From assembly GCA_037127315.1 (NCBI GenBank), contig JBBBDQ010000420.1:1503501-1567500 (forward strand): a stretch of DNA of 64,000 nucleotides. Reading direction: 5' to 3'. Below are positions 10,760 through 20,906 of this stretch, in pieces (the first letter of the stretch is position 1; every line of letters starts with the position of its first letter). The stretch comes from Ascarosepion bandense. Lineage: Eukaryota; Mollusca; Cephalopoda; Sepiida; Sepiidae. Both the position numbers and the translations under genes were made by a program. Below the pieces are notes generated by a model. It was not told where the DNA came from and ran no database searches. It was given only the letters and a program-made list of their open reading frames with translations.

Positions 10760-11905
10760 TTTTACGATGGACCAAAAACCGTCTGAAGATTAAGACATTG
10801 GATGGTTTATCTAGATTGATACCAAATATAGTGAAACGTTTGATGACACAGTTATTGCAGCATTAAAACGTGAAATAGAAATTAAATTATATTATGCAGT
10901 GTAGTACGCAAATTACCAATTACCATGGAAGAAATAAAAGGAAAATCAGAACAAAATGGGTCCATAGTGGAAATAAAAACGACAAAAGAAAAGAAAGAAA
11001 GAACGCTTACCTAGCTATGTGACAGAGTACTGATGTTCATACAAATAGTAGTAATACTAGCATGTTACAAAAGCAGATATTAAATGAATTTCATAATTGA
11101 CATTCGGGAATTTAAGGATCAAATCTCTCATCAGAAACTATATAATCTGTACCAAAAGAGATCTAGGCATTGAAAATGTAGTAAAAGTCTGAAGAGGTTG
11201 TATTCTGGCAGCAAAACCACCTAACATGAAACTACAACTTTTGGTCAAATGCAGATACTCAGTGGTCAGAAATGCTCATAGATTTCGCAGGTTCAATAAA
11301 CGGATCAAATTTTCTTGTGATAGTGGATAGCTTTATTTAAGTATCCTGGAATTTATAAGTGTAAAATCTTTTATGGTTACAGTGATGTTTTTATACGAAC
11401 TCTCTGCGAGATTCCGGATGCCATAGTCTCGAATAATAGTTATGAATTTGAAAATTTTTGTTATTGATTAAACACATTACTACTCCGCCTTATCACCCAA
11501 GATCAAACGGACAAACTTAACGGTTTGCAGTACATTTAACAGAGGTTTGGGAAAATTACAGGAAAAAAACAGCGAAGAAGCACCACAAAAATGTTTGAGA
11601 GCTTACTGGATAACGCTAAATCCAAGTACCCGTTGTCAGGAATGTCACTGGCAAAATTGATTTTCGGAAAAACAAAACAAAAAACAAAACAAAAAACAAA
11701 CATTAAATGAGTTTTCGGCAATTTATTACAAGAGCAAAAAAGAATAAGAACTGATAAGAAAAAAGACACGACGTTTTAATAAAATTGGCGGAAAAGTGTT
11801 TTTCAGGGTATATACAAATAAACAAGAAATGTGGGAAGACGACATAATAATATTACGAATTGGAAAAATTTATATTTATGGTAAAAGAAACAAATGAAAA
11901 CAAAA
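10760..11905 (+). pseudogene. Gypsy pol remnant: integrase
   Basis: Opens with LDGLSRLIPNI (about 10800), the usual link between RNase H and integrase. Around 11250-11300 the frame gives NADTQWSEMLIDFAGSINGS and FLVIVDS, the first catalytic-D region of the integrase core. Around 11405-11440 it gives IPDAIVSNNSYEFENF, the second, where the usual SDNG aspartate reads as asparagine. HITTPPYHPRSNGQT (11476-11520) is the block before the catalytic glutamate. Later PLSGMSLAKLIFGK and LLQEQKRIRTDKKKD match the C-terminal part. Several stops and shifts. Same element as 6650-9895. Confidence 0.88.
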
Positions 11906-12183
11906 GACATAAAAGAAAAACTTTACTGAATAAATGCTTGCAAGAAATGGAGACCCTATGCAAGTATTGTATGATACTTTTGAAGAACTAACATTCCAAG
12001 AATTCGTTGAATGTACTGTTATGTTTACCAGAAAAAGGAAACGTACGAAAAAAAAAATACTAGAGGTTGGCCCAAAAGGTAAAGAAATGCAAAATTCAAT
12101 TTGCAGGCGAAGTCACTAGGAAAAGGAGCGGATGAATACTATTCAAACAATAAGATATTTACTAAAAAAAAATCTGACAAGGG

Positions 12184-12349
12184 GGATGTGATGGAGTAAT
12201 TAATACACCCCCAGAAACACAAATAAATGAGCATATACGCCATAAACTCCAAGAGAATCAAAAATGTCTGTTAGCGTCAAGAGTAATTTTAACAGATGTC
12301 ACAGCGCGTTGACTAAGCAAGACTTAATATTTTAACAACTAAAAACAAG

Positions 12350-12351
<2 letters not shown>
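12184..12351 (+). mobile_element. Polypurine tract and right LTR fragment (Gypsy)
   Basis: The purine run AAGGGGGA (about 12179-12187) is followed by TGTGATGGAGTAATTAATAC, the expected TG start of an LTR right after a polypurine tract. It resembles the left LTR piece at 4528-4713 and is cut by a (TA)n array at 12352. Confidence 0.55.
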
Positions 12352-12399
<48 letters not shown>

Positions 12400-12563
12400 G
12401 GACTCTCACGTCGGATAGCGTATGTGGATCTGACAGCTTAATTGTTTCAATTATGAAACCAAGGTAAACCGCCAGAAGACCCACACAAGTGATCTGATTA
12501 AAGTGGTGAGGGCTTGTGCAAAACCATCAACACTGTTCGGATCTATTGATACACTCAATCGTA

Positions 12564-12603
<40 letters not shown>
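12352..12603. repeat. (TA)n arrays, 12352-12397 and 12565-12603
   Basis: Two TA dinucleotide arrays separated by about 165 bp of unassigned sequence. Confidence 0.9.
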
Positions 12604-12605
<2 letters not shown>

Positions 12606-12639
12606 ACAGATGAAGCAGACAATTGACCCCAGGCATTTT

Positions 12640-12849
12640 AATTATCCCGCAACAGGTTGCCATTATCTGCTGGGGTAGACTAGTTGCCAGGCAAGACCCA
12701 ATCTGTTCTGTTATTTAATGTATGACTTGGGGGAAGGGACGGATAAATATCTTCTCCAAGGTTATTAGTGCATAAGTGACTGCAGGGCATTCAACCAGAA
12801 TTCGAACTCGCCTCCCCGATTTCTCGTTCCGATTTCCACTGCACCACAA

Positions 12850-12853
<4 letters not shown>
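12640..12853 (-). mobile_element. tRNA-derived SINE, family B
   Basis: Minus-strand copy with B-box-like GAGTTCGAATTCTGG (near 12805) and head ATTGTGGTGCAGTGGA (near 12850). Missing the 3' tail. Its head abuts a (TA)n array (12852-12891). Confidence 0.8.
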
Positions 12854-12892
<39 letters not shown>

Positions 12893-12941
12893 GTGGGTAT
12901 ATACGGGTCAGAAATACTAGACAGCCCTTTCATGGAGATTC

Positions 12942-13151
12942 TGGAAAGTGAAGGAAGAAGGGCTGGACAATGTAGTTAGTTGGAAACTGATAGGTTCAGC
13001 CCGAATTCCGAGGAATTTTCGTGATAGCTGCGATCTGTGTCTGCAAGAAAAAATACTAATATTAAAGTACCCAAACCAGCAACCACTCTTGAATTTAAGA
13101 AAACAATTCATTAGTAAGTGAGGCTATAAGCCGAAATTTGTGAACATTTAA
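12942..13151 (+). pseudogene. Penelope-like element C-terminal coding fragment
   Basis: One frame reads WKVKEEGLDNVVSWKLIGSA, RIPRNFRDSCDLCLQEK, ILILKYPNQQPLLNLRKQFI, then a TGA where relatives have a cysteine (13117 area), then GYKPKFVNI and stop at 13149-13151. The CxLCLxEK ... LLNxRxExISKC pattern is the end of the GIY-YIG endonuclease region of Penelope-like elements. It closely matches the fragment at 54091-54296, so both belong to one subfamily. The RT and GIY-YIG core are absent. Confidence 0.85.
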
Positions 13152-14150
13152 AATTTAAGTACTAAATTCTGTTTTTGGGAGAGAAAATATAAATTAAATT
13201 GTTTTTGACTGATTGATTAATTACTTAAATTTTTAAATAGTAAACATCTTTACCTTCCTCTTCCTTTCTCCTATTAATATCTACCTTTTAAGAAGTAAGG
13301 ATACTTAGACTAACTTAACCCCCAATTTTTCCTGCATGTATGTATATATATTTTTCCCCGCACCTAAAATTTTGTTATAAATGTTTTTTATAAAAACTTT
13401 TTTAATAAATTTAATAAATTCTATTTTTAATTTAAATCTAGGTTTATAATTAATTAAATTAATTTAATTAAATTTAAATAAATTATATGTTAGCTTTTTC
13501 CCCAAAATAAATTTATTTCTAAAAATCTTTTTTCTAATAACTTCATCCCATTTCAAAACGTGTTTTATTAAAACGTCCCTAGCGTCTCTACGGAGATGAA
13601 AATTTTCTTCCTTTTCTTTTTCCTTTTTCTTTCCTTTTCTGTTCATTTTGTTTAGCCCACTTCCCTGTCAAACACCACTTTCTATTTCTTCCTTTTCTTC
13701 CCCTTCCCCTTTTTAGAGCTAGACAAAGCCAAAATTTTATATTTTTCACTTACAACTTAATCTGAAAGTAATGTTGTCCAATATCTAAAAATAGACATTG
13801 AGTGCTATCTACTTATTAATCCCACCCTTCTAGTTTTTTTTCTGTGACGTAAATTTTTGACATTTTGAACTTCCGCCGGTAATATCTTATTTTATTTTGA
13901 GTATTAAAGTTGCCGATGAAATGTGAAATCTCTCTTAGGGATTTCATGAAGAAATGATCATACAACGTTTCTGAACTTCGAAATTTATTATATTTTATAA
14001 CTGGCTCTGTAATTTAAATATTAATTATATTGAGCCCTCCACCTGGATCATTTTTTAATATTAAGATATTAATATTAATTAGGATCGGGTCTTTGGGATT
14101 TACCTTCCTGTTTTTCCTTTTGGATTAAGGTTTTAAAATACATACATATA
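13152..14150 (+). mobile_element. Penelope-like 3' non-coding tail
   Basis: Pyrimidine-rich, AT-rich tail following the coding fragment. Near its end it holds a hairpin (TGAAATC at 13923 with GATTTCA at 13941) flanked by CCGATGA (13914) and GAAG, a degraded hammerhead-like layout, and the block TTAATATTAATTAGGATCGG (14070-14090), which recurs inverted at 40626-40650. The right boundary is uncertain. Confidence 0.5.
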
Positions 14151-14174
14151 TATATATATATATTTATATATATT

Positions 14175-14402
14175 ATCGCTCATTCATTATGAATTGGAGC
14201 ACACTGGCTGTTGGGTTGGTATAATGATAATATATACGCTAAAAAGTCTGCCTTCTTCTACCGAGCACCTGTAGCCCAGAGGTAGAATCGCCGACTGACG
14301 CCAATTCCTTCGGGTTTCGATCCTGGCTTAAAAGCAATCGGAGTCTAAGCCGTACTGATGAGCTGTGATACAGCGAAACAGATCTGTCTGCGGATGACTA
14401 TA
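14175..14402 (+). mobile_element. tRNA-derived SINE with hammerhead (family C), full length
   Basis: Three parts in order. A 95-nt leader starts CGCTCATTCATTATGAATTG. A tRNA-like part has A box TAGCCCAGAGGT (14272-14283) and B box GGGTTTCGATCC (14312-14323), suited to RNA polymerase III. A hammerhead ribozyme follows (14342-14399, listed separately). The copy ends in (TA)n. Nine copies of this arrangement lie in the window on both strands. Confidence 0.9.
14342..14399 (+). ncRNA. Hammerhead ribozyme, type I, intact core
   Basis: All core nucleotides are present: CTGATGA (14355-14361), helix II GCTGT/ACAGC around GAT (14362-14374), GAAA (14375-14378) and GTC (14386-14388) with predicted cleavage after C14388. 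Helix I is formed by the ends, CCGTA (14350-14354) with TGCGG (14389-14393), and extends beyond an internal loop through AGTC (14342-14345) with GACT (14396-14399). Helix III is minimal: ACA and TGT around GATC, the whole ACAGATCTGT being self-complementary. This is the type I form with a weak helix III that in Penelope elements is reported to act as a dimer. Activity here is inferred. Confidence 0.88.
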
Positions 14403-14410
14403 TATATCTC

Positions 14411-14505
14411 TCTCCTCCTATGTGACCCTTCACCCTCCTCTCATAGTAAGCCCCTACGCACCAATGGTAGTACTGCTTTGGTTGGGGTGAAATGATTAAA
14501 ATAAA
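14411..14505 (+). mobile_element. LINE (jockey/CR1-like) 3' terminal scrap
   Basis: Only the last about 95 bp of the LINE 3' UTR, with the terminal signature CTTTGGTTGGGGTGAAATGA and A-rich tail. It lies 10 bp after the hammerhead SINE. Confidence 0.75.
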
Positions 14506-15708
14506 TGTAACAGATTGTTTGCACACTGAGTAGTGCCATCTATTTGTGCCAAACTTAAATGTAATATGGATTATATCTCGATGTAACTATTCCATGTGGA
14601 ACAATTTTTATGATTATACATGAGCGAACACTTTGTAAGCCATATTTCGTTGCAAGATTAATCTTCACCCATGCATTGGCATGGGGCATTGCTAATAATC
14701 TCAGTCGGCAGTGTTCGAATTTAGATGAAAACTTGGTTTTCGAGGTACTACAAAGACGTCGAAAGATGGATGACCTTATGCAAAAGCGTAGCTGAATACG
14801 TATAAGAAAACGCTAGGTAGGTAACAATGTAAAGAAAAAAGTAAAAAAAAAAAACGAAAAAATAAACACGCGTTATTAATAAATCATGTAGGTAAAACAT
14901 CTAAGGCGCTGATCTGACACGCTGCGAGACAAATTCTTTAAAAAGACAATTCTTTTCGCTCATTAGTTGAAAGCCTAAGAAGTTATCTTACCTGGATACG
15001 GTGCCGTGTGGTTAATGGACTGTGACTAATAACAGGTGACTCCCGCATAGAATCAACATAGCTATAATAAAGTCTTTGTTGCGTTGAAGCGAAACCTTGT
15101 CCTCAAGCGTCGTTCCACAAGCAACCTAATCTACACGTCTCCTTAAAGCTAAACTAGCAACCGACTAATCTATATTCACTTACCTCTTTCTTAATAACCC
15201 GTACATCTCGCCCATATTAACGTTACTTGTTTTGTTTGGCTAGCTTCATTTTTATCAGCTTTCTTCTTTATCTGTGCTTGTGACCTTTTACTTACACGTC
15301 TGGAGGGTTCTATACGAGCAATAGTAGCAATGTCCCGTGAAAAGCAAATGGATGACTTTGCGCGTGCGCATTACTATTTCTCACAGCTGCAAGTCATCAG
15401 TGCTACTCGCCCGCCCGCCCCAAAGGTTCCACACCGTGCAATGCAATAGTGAAAGAATAAAGACAGTCTCTTTAGTTATCATTTTATTTTTCATTTGTTT
15501 TCCTCGCATCTTTGGAAGAAACGAGCACGTACTGTCAACAACGCCTGACGTCTTTAATATCATTGATTTGCTTTAATGTTCGACTTCATTTTGACATCTT
15601 AATGGTCAACGGGTTTCATGTTTTCTTTATTTCATACATTTCTTGTAAGTTTATACTCCACCTCTGTCTGTCTATCTCTTTCTCATTTTTCCCTCATTCT
15701 ACCTCTCT

Positions 15709-15709
<1 letters not shown>
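14506..15709. other. Unassigned sequence
   Basis: About 1.2 kb with no element or gene recognised. A small GC-rich patch (15358-15430, with CCCGCCCGCCC) stands out against the AT-rich background but has no supporting open frame. Confidence 0.45.

Positions 15710-15760
<51 letters not shown>
15710..15760. repeat. (TA)n microsatellite
   Basis: TA array at the 3' end of the adjacent minus-strand hammerhead SINE. Confidence 0.95.
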
Positions 15761-15763
<3 letters not shown>

Positions 15764-15963
15764 CAGACAAAACTGTTTCGCTATATCACAGCTCATCAGT
15801 ACCGTTAGATTCCGATTGCTTTTAACCCAGGATTGAAACCCGACCGATTCTACCTCTGGGTTATGGGCTCTCGGTAGAAAAAGGCAGACTTTTTATCGTG
15901 TATATTTTCATTATACACGCCCAATAGCCAGAGTGCTCTAATTCATTACAGAATGAGCGATGC

Positions 15964-15968
<5 letters not shown>
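15761..15968 (-). mobile_element. Hammerhead SINE (family C), full length
   Basis: Minus-strand copy: leader, tRNA-like part and hammerhead, ending in the (TA)n at 15710-15760. The core CTGATGA ... GAAA ... GTC is intact, with helix II GCTGT/ATAGC (one G-U pair), but helix I is weakened (CGGTA instead of CCGTA) and truncated by the array. Confidence 0.88.
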
Positions 15969-16010
<42 letters not shown>

Positions 16011-16029
16011 ATGAGATGGAGAGAAAGAG

Positions 16030-16093
<64 letters not shown>

Positions 16094-16172
16094 CTATAGG
16101 GAGATGGTTAATGTTTATAATCTTCCACTGTCTGTTTTTCTCTTTCTCATTTTTCCCTCACTCTACTTCTCT

Positions 16173-16226
<54 letters not shown>
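15968..16226. repeat. Compound (TA)n/(GA)n microsatellites
   Basis: TA arrays at 15968-15996, 16033-16088 and 16174-16226, with a GA run at 15995-16010. Confidence 0.95.
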
Positions 16227-16229
<3 letters not shown>

Positions 16230-16475
16230 AGTGAGTACAGAACGAGGAAATAAATTTTTTTTTCCCGTCCAAAACATTAATTTAAAACATATATATCGAT
16301 ATACGTGTATAGAGCTGTGAATAAACAGCGGGTGATTACAACTCTTGCTTTTTTCTCCTGACGAAATGTTGGAAACCCAAAGTTGAAACAAACATGATTG
16401 TAGAGTTGAGGACATATATAGAAAAAAGTATGTACATGTTCTATAACATAATTTATAATAAATATATATAGATAT

Positions 16476-16511
<36 letters not shown>

Positions 16512-16601
16512 TGTGAGAGAGAAAGAAAGAAAGAGAGATGGAGAGAAAGAGTAATTTTATATATATATATATCTATATATATATATATATTGTTGCTATA
16601 G

Positions 16602-16872
16602 TGAGATGGTTAATGTTTCTTTGGTTCGGCCTTGTGTCATACATAACTGAACTCTCTACAGATTAGAAGTTTTATCCAGAATTATCATTAGAATTATTGA
16701 AGCTATGGGGTACGTGTTCTTTTCAACTGTTGTGGGTCACAAGTGATGTAGTAGGGATGGTTAAGGTATATTGGTTCGGCCTTGTGTCAGACTTAATCGA
16801 ACTTCCTACATCTTACATGATTTATGCATAATTATCATCAGCATTATTAGAAGGTTATTATCAGAAGGTTGT
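16602..16872. repeat. Tandem pair of an unknown repeat
   Basis: 16602-16715 and 16758-16872 are diverged direct copies sharing TTGGTTCGGCCTTGTGTCA, then CATAATTATCATNAG-type sequence. Not recognised as a known element. Confidence 0.6.
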
Positions 16873-17225
16873 GTGTCGGCAGGGAGGAATATGTGGAATT
16901 GTGTGGTATAGTGTAAGAATAAAAATATATATTTTGTATGTTAAAATAGAAATTTATTAAAAGAAAAGAATAACAAGAATTCGTAGAAATTAATGTTCAA
17001 TGAGAACGTTAAGTGTATCAACAGTTGTAGAAAATTTTCAGAGTACGTGCGTATGTATGTGTTTGTTTGGTAGGAATAGTTTTGGATGGAGAAGAAACGG
17101 CTTCAAGGTGAATCCCAAACGGATCCTATTAATATTAAATGCTAAAAATTAAATATTAAAAGTAATACAGACAGAAGTCTCAAGGTAATGAAAATTATTT
17201 ATTTAAAGAGCCAATAGTTATCTAA
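16873..17225. other. Unassigned sequence
   Basis: AT-rich, nothing recognised. GGATCCTATTAATATTAA (17119) recurs near 38999 and may be a Penelope tail motif. Confidence 0.4.
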
Positions 17226-17971
17226 TCTAAACTTATTTATAAATGGAACTTTGTCTTTGTGTGTGTATGTATGTGTGTGTGTCTGTGTGCCTGTGTGTGT
17301 GTGTGTGCGTCTGTTACCTATAGACTCCGAAATAGCTAAACCGATTTTCTTGAAAATTTACACAGTTGTACTATAAGCGTCTGCGAGTGTTCTTAGCTAG
17401 GATTTGTGTCGAGGTACCCCCGATAAATATCGAAAATCGATAATCGAAAAATCGGGTCATAGAAGGAGTGGTCCGATTTTAATCAAATTTGATAGACTCA
17501 TAAACAAAGACATAAGAAACGATATTCAGAAGTTTCAAGGTTGCAGTTATTACAATAGTGCAGAAAATCAATAATATATATATATAAAAAGCAAGATGTT
17601 TGTGTGTGTGTCTGTTTATCTGCCTGTATGTCTGTATTTTTTTCCGCCCTTTTATTTTACTTTTTGCTTCGGGTTTAGCTCTAAGTAGGTATAATTGTAG
17701 TTCTTAGTCTCAGCCATGATACTATTTACTCAGAGGACTTAGACTTCAAAATTCAGTTTACGATGAAAAATCTTATTTGATATCGATACCAGGAAATGAA
17801 GATTTGACTTACATCCATTCATTTTTCTTTCAGTCTACGGTTTCGCTTTAACTGGAAACAACTATTGCTTTTTAGTCTTTTGTGCCAACGCCCAAAGAGT
17901 TTGAGCTCCAGAACCATGGATTAGCTTTAAAGCTTTCATTACACCCGAGCAACGCTGGGCTATACTGCTAG
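17226..17971 (+). mobile_element. Non-autonomous Helitron with clean ends
   Basis: Starts TCTAAACTTATTTATAAATG and ends ATACTGCTAG, inserted between A (17225) and T (17972), as Helitrons do. About 10 nt before the end lies a hairpin (CCCG and TGGG around AGCAACGC, 17945-17960). No coding capacity. Internal (GT)n and (TA)n stretches vary between copies. Three related copies occur at 42305, 46329 and 61642. Confidence 0.88.
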
Positions 17972-18140
17972 TTATTTATAAAAAAGATTCAAATATTAAA
18001 AAACGTATGGCTATTTCAACGAGTGAATTTAACACTTGCCTCTTCAGTGAAACCAAGACATGGCAAACTTTAATGTTTTGTGTGTGTTGGGGGAAACGGT
18101 ATAAATTAGCGAAAGTGAAAAGGAAAAGTGTGAAAAAAAT

Positions 18141-18175
<35 letters not shown>

Positions 18176-18312
18176 AGGGGAGAAAAATTAACGACAAAAA
18201 ATTTCAGTTTAGCTGACGGAACTAAGAAAGTGCCAGCTGGTGAGGTAATTTAAAATAGTTATATTTAAAAAAATTAAATATAAAATTTAAATATATATAT
18301 ATATTAAAAAGG
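17972..18312. other. Unassigned, with (GAAA)n run
   Basis: Contains a GAAA-type tetranucleotide run (18140-18176) and a short TA array; otherwise nothing recognised. Confidence 0.5.
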
Positions 18313-18471
18313 ATTAATTCAAGGATGTTGAATGACCATTTCGATATGAAATCCCCACAGGGGATAACACATCACCTCAGAAAAAAAAAAAGTATCGGGT
18401 TTTTGGAATTTACCTTCCTGCTTTTTCCGCTTGAATTAAAGTATCTGAATATATATATATATATATATATA
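18313..18471 (-). mobile_element. Penelope-like terminal hairpin fragment
   Basis: On the minus strand it carries a strong hairpin (ATCCCC with GGGGAT) followed by ATATCGAAATGGTCATTCAA. The same block is on the plus strand at 41065-41140. The CTGAGGT before it resembles a hammerhead C-loop with one base changed. It ends in (TA)n. Confidence 0.5.
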
Positions 18472-18550
18472 TAAATGATATGAGTCAAATATCGCACGGG
18501 CCCTTCAAGAGTTACTAAAGTTACAATTCAAAACTTATAATCTAAAAAGG

Positions 18551-18826
18551 ATGTACGTTGTGGTGCAGTAAATTTCGACGTCTCGGAACGACAAATCGGT
18601 GAGCCGAATTCGAATTCCAGCTGAATTCCTTGCATTTACTTACACCCAAATACCCTTGGGAAAGGTATTAATCCGTCTCTTCCCTCCACTTATGAGTTAA
18701 ATAACTGGACAGATTGGGTTGTATAGCCTTGGCAGAAAGCAATGACAGCCTACTGCGGGATAACCTTCTGCCCAGACAGTCATGTCTTTTTCGCGTATCA
18801 CATATAGCACTTAACTGACTGAATCT
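18551..18826 (+). mobile_element. tRNA-derived SINE, family B
   Basis: Head TTGTGGTGCAGTAAAT (18557) and B-box-like CGAATTCGAATTCC (18606), full body, and tail ending CACTTAACTGACTGAA. A small deletion removes part of the GGCAACCAGTCTACCGC segment. Confidence 0.85.
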
Positions 18827-18849
18827 AAAATATTACAATCTAGAAGGTG

Positions 18850-18851
<2 letters not shown>

Positions 18852-18925
<74 letters not shown>
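18852..18925. repeat. (TA)n(TG)n microsatellite
   Basis: TA array 18852-18889 followed by TG array to 18925. Confidence 0.95.
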
Positions 18926-18928
<3 letters not shown>

Positions 18929-19501
18929 AAGAAACGAAAAAAATAACTGCGACATTCAAAACATTAATTTGAAACAGTGCTCAATATAAAAATAGATATT
19001 GTTCTTTCTATGTCGAAACAAAATGTGTTATTTTGTAGTAGTTTTTGATTTGTACATGTTCTAAAGTACAAATAATATATATATATATATATATATTGTC
19101 AACTTGCAGGAATTAAAATAGAACCTATGTATGAACACAAATGGATCATAAACACAACTAGTCATGAAATGCATTAGTTATACACAGAAATAAATTCAAT
19201 CAGATAATGCCAATCTAAAGAATGCCACAGTTAAAAGGAAAATTCTCAAAATGCCTCTGTCGAATCTTATCAAAATATAAATCTGTACTCCGGATTTTTT
19301 TTACCATATCTTCATTATTTCCAAGAATTACTGCTTTTCTAAGGTAGAATACATGACTTCAAAATTTTTCAAAATTAAAGAAAATACCTACCCAAAGCGG
19401 TCTTACGCCTTATTGAAATAAATTTGTTTAAAATATGAAGGTGTTTCCTTTTATTTTGTTAACCACTGTATATATTTAGTTATTGATAAATATAGATATT
19501 G

Positions 19502-20785
19502 GTATGATCTGATTAGCTTGATAGTGTTGTCATGGAAAAACCACAAGAAATCGCAATAATTGTTGATTTTTTATCAGGTCTGAGCTTTCGACTTACATAA
19601 GCCATTATCAAAGGATGAACATTTAATGTTCAGTGAACATAGAACATTTAAATTATTATTAACAGAGTGGAGTTATACAGAGAAAATTTTAGCGGATGCC
19701 CCCACTATTACAAATTAGCAATCATAAAAAATCTACTACATCGTGCAAAAACCAACTCGTCTACAAAACACATCTTCCACAATGAACTAAAAAACAGACA
19801 CTCATCAACAATAATTTTCCTAATTATATAGTTGATGAACAAATACGACATTTCCTTACAAACCTGAACACGAAAAAAACAACACATGGTAATAGCCCAA
19901 CCAACCCCAAACATATCACTCTCTTATATCGTAGCCAAATGCACACCAACTACCAAATAGATGAAAATATCCTAAAAAAACTCATAAACACTAATATCTC
20001 TCCGACAGACCCAACAAAAGAATTAAATTTATCATATATTACGCTAAATCCACAACATCCAACTCAATCGTCCGCAACAACTCCTCCCCCACCGTTAGCG
20101 ATTTGCAAAAAAACAATATAGTGTATATATTTAAATGCCCCTTTCGAGAATGTATCTCTAACAAACTAAATAATACCTACATTGGACATACTACTAACTC
20201 GCTTTCGCGGAGACTTACATTGCACTTAAATGAAAATTCTAACATATTCCGACATTTAAAACACCACGGCTATCAACACACTTCTTAGGAAAACACTTGT
20301 TGAAAATACGTATATACTTAGACAATAATAAACGAAAACTTAAAATTCTAGAAGCTATCTACATCAAACAGTTTAAACCTAGCCTAAATAAAATAAATTT
20401 CGACACCTCTACTAACATACTTCAATGCCTATAATCGACAGGAGAGGTCATAGTTATTATACTTAGCCCCTATACCATAGTAGCAGCAGTTCCCAGATCA
20501 ATCCCTCATGCCACTATGCACTCAATTGACCAAAAACTCACTACCACCATTCCTTCTCGGCCTACAGCCATGTGCGACACAAAAAATGGACCTGTCTAAT
20601 TTTCTCTGTATAACTCCACTCTGTTAATAATAATTTAAATGTTCTATGTTCACTGAACATTAAATGTTCATCCTTTAATAATGGCATATGTAAGCCGAAA
20701 GCTTAGACCAGATAAAAAAATCAACAATTATTGCGATTTCTTGTCGTCTTTCCATGACAACACTATCAAGCTAATCAGATCATAC
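19502..20785 (+). mobile_element. Penelope-like element between inverted terminal repeats
   Basis: Arms 19502-19688 and 20598-20785 are inverted copies about 187 bp long with few mismatches. Between them lies a plus-strand coding remnant of a Penelope-like element (19690-20434). On its sense strand each arm encodes the element's N-terminal motif (MAYVSRKLRP in the right arm, from 20681) and a hammerhead-like core. Long terminal repeats in direct or inverted arrangement around 5'-truncated copies are characteristic of this class. Confidence 0.85.
19690..20434 (+). pseudogene. Penelope-like RT thumb to GIY-YIG endonuclease, broken
   Basis: Readable in pieces. About 19800-20050: NNFPNYIVDEQIRHFLTNLN, then ITLLYRSQMHTNYQIDENIL and KKLINTNISPTDPTKELNLS, the region linking RT to endonuclease in Penelope-like elements. 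20103-20288: KNNIVYIFKCPF, then NTYIGHTTNSLSRRLTLHL, the GIY-YIG core (VYIF ... TYIGHTT and the catalytic R in SRRL). 20340-20434: KLKILEAIYIKQFKPSLNK and a stop at 20432-20434, the end of the domain with its E-A-x-x-I motif. Frame shifts near 20100 and 20288 break it. RT catalytic motifs are absent (5' truncation). Confidence 0.87.
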
Positions 20786-20874
20786 GAACGGATCTTACGC
20801 AAAAATAGACAGAACTTGTCTATATTATTCAATGAAACCTGTATTAATGAAAAACTGCTGCCAAAATACACACA

Positions 20875-20892
<18 letters not shown>

Positions 20893-20906
<14 letters not shown>

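Noticed and set aside
14262..14330. A real tRNA gene
   Set aside because: A and B boxes are present, but the sequence does not close an acceptor stem and recurs in nine dispersed copies with a common leader and ribozyme: a SINE head.
15512..16415. Several open frames rich in IYIYIY
   Set aside because: Translations of TA microsatellites.
18140..18176. RTE-type (GAAA)n tail
   Set aside because: No RTE coding sequence lies on either side; treated as a simple tetranucleotide run.
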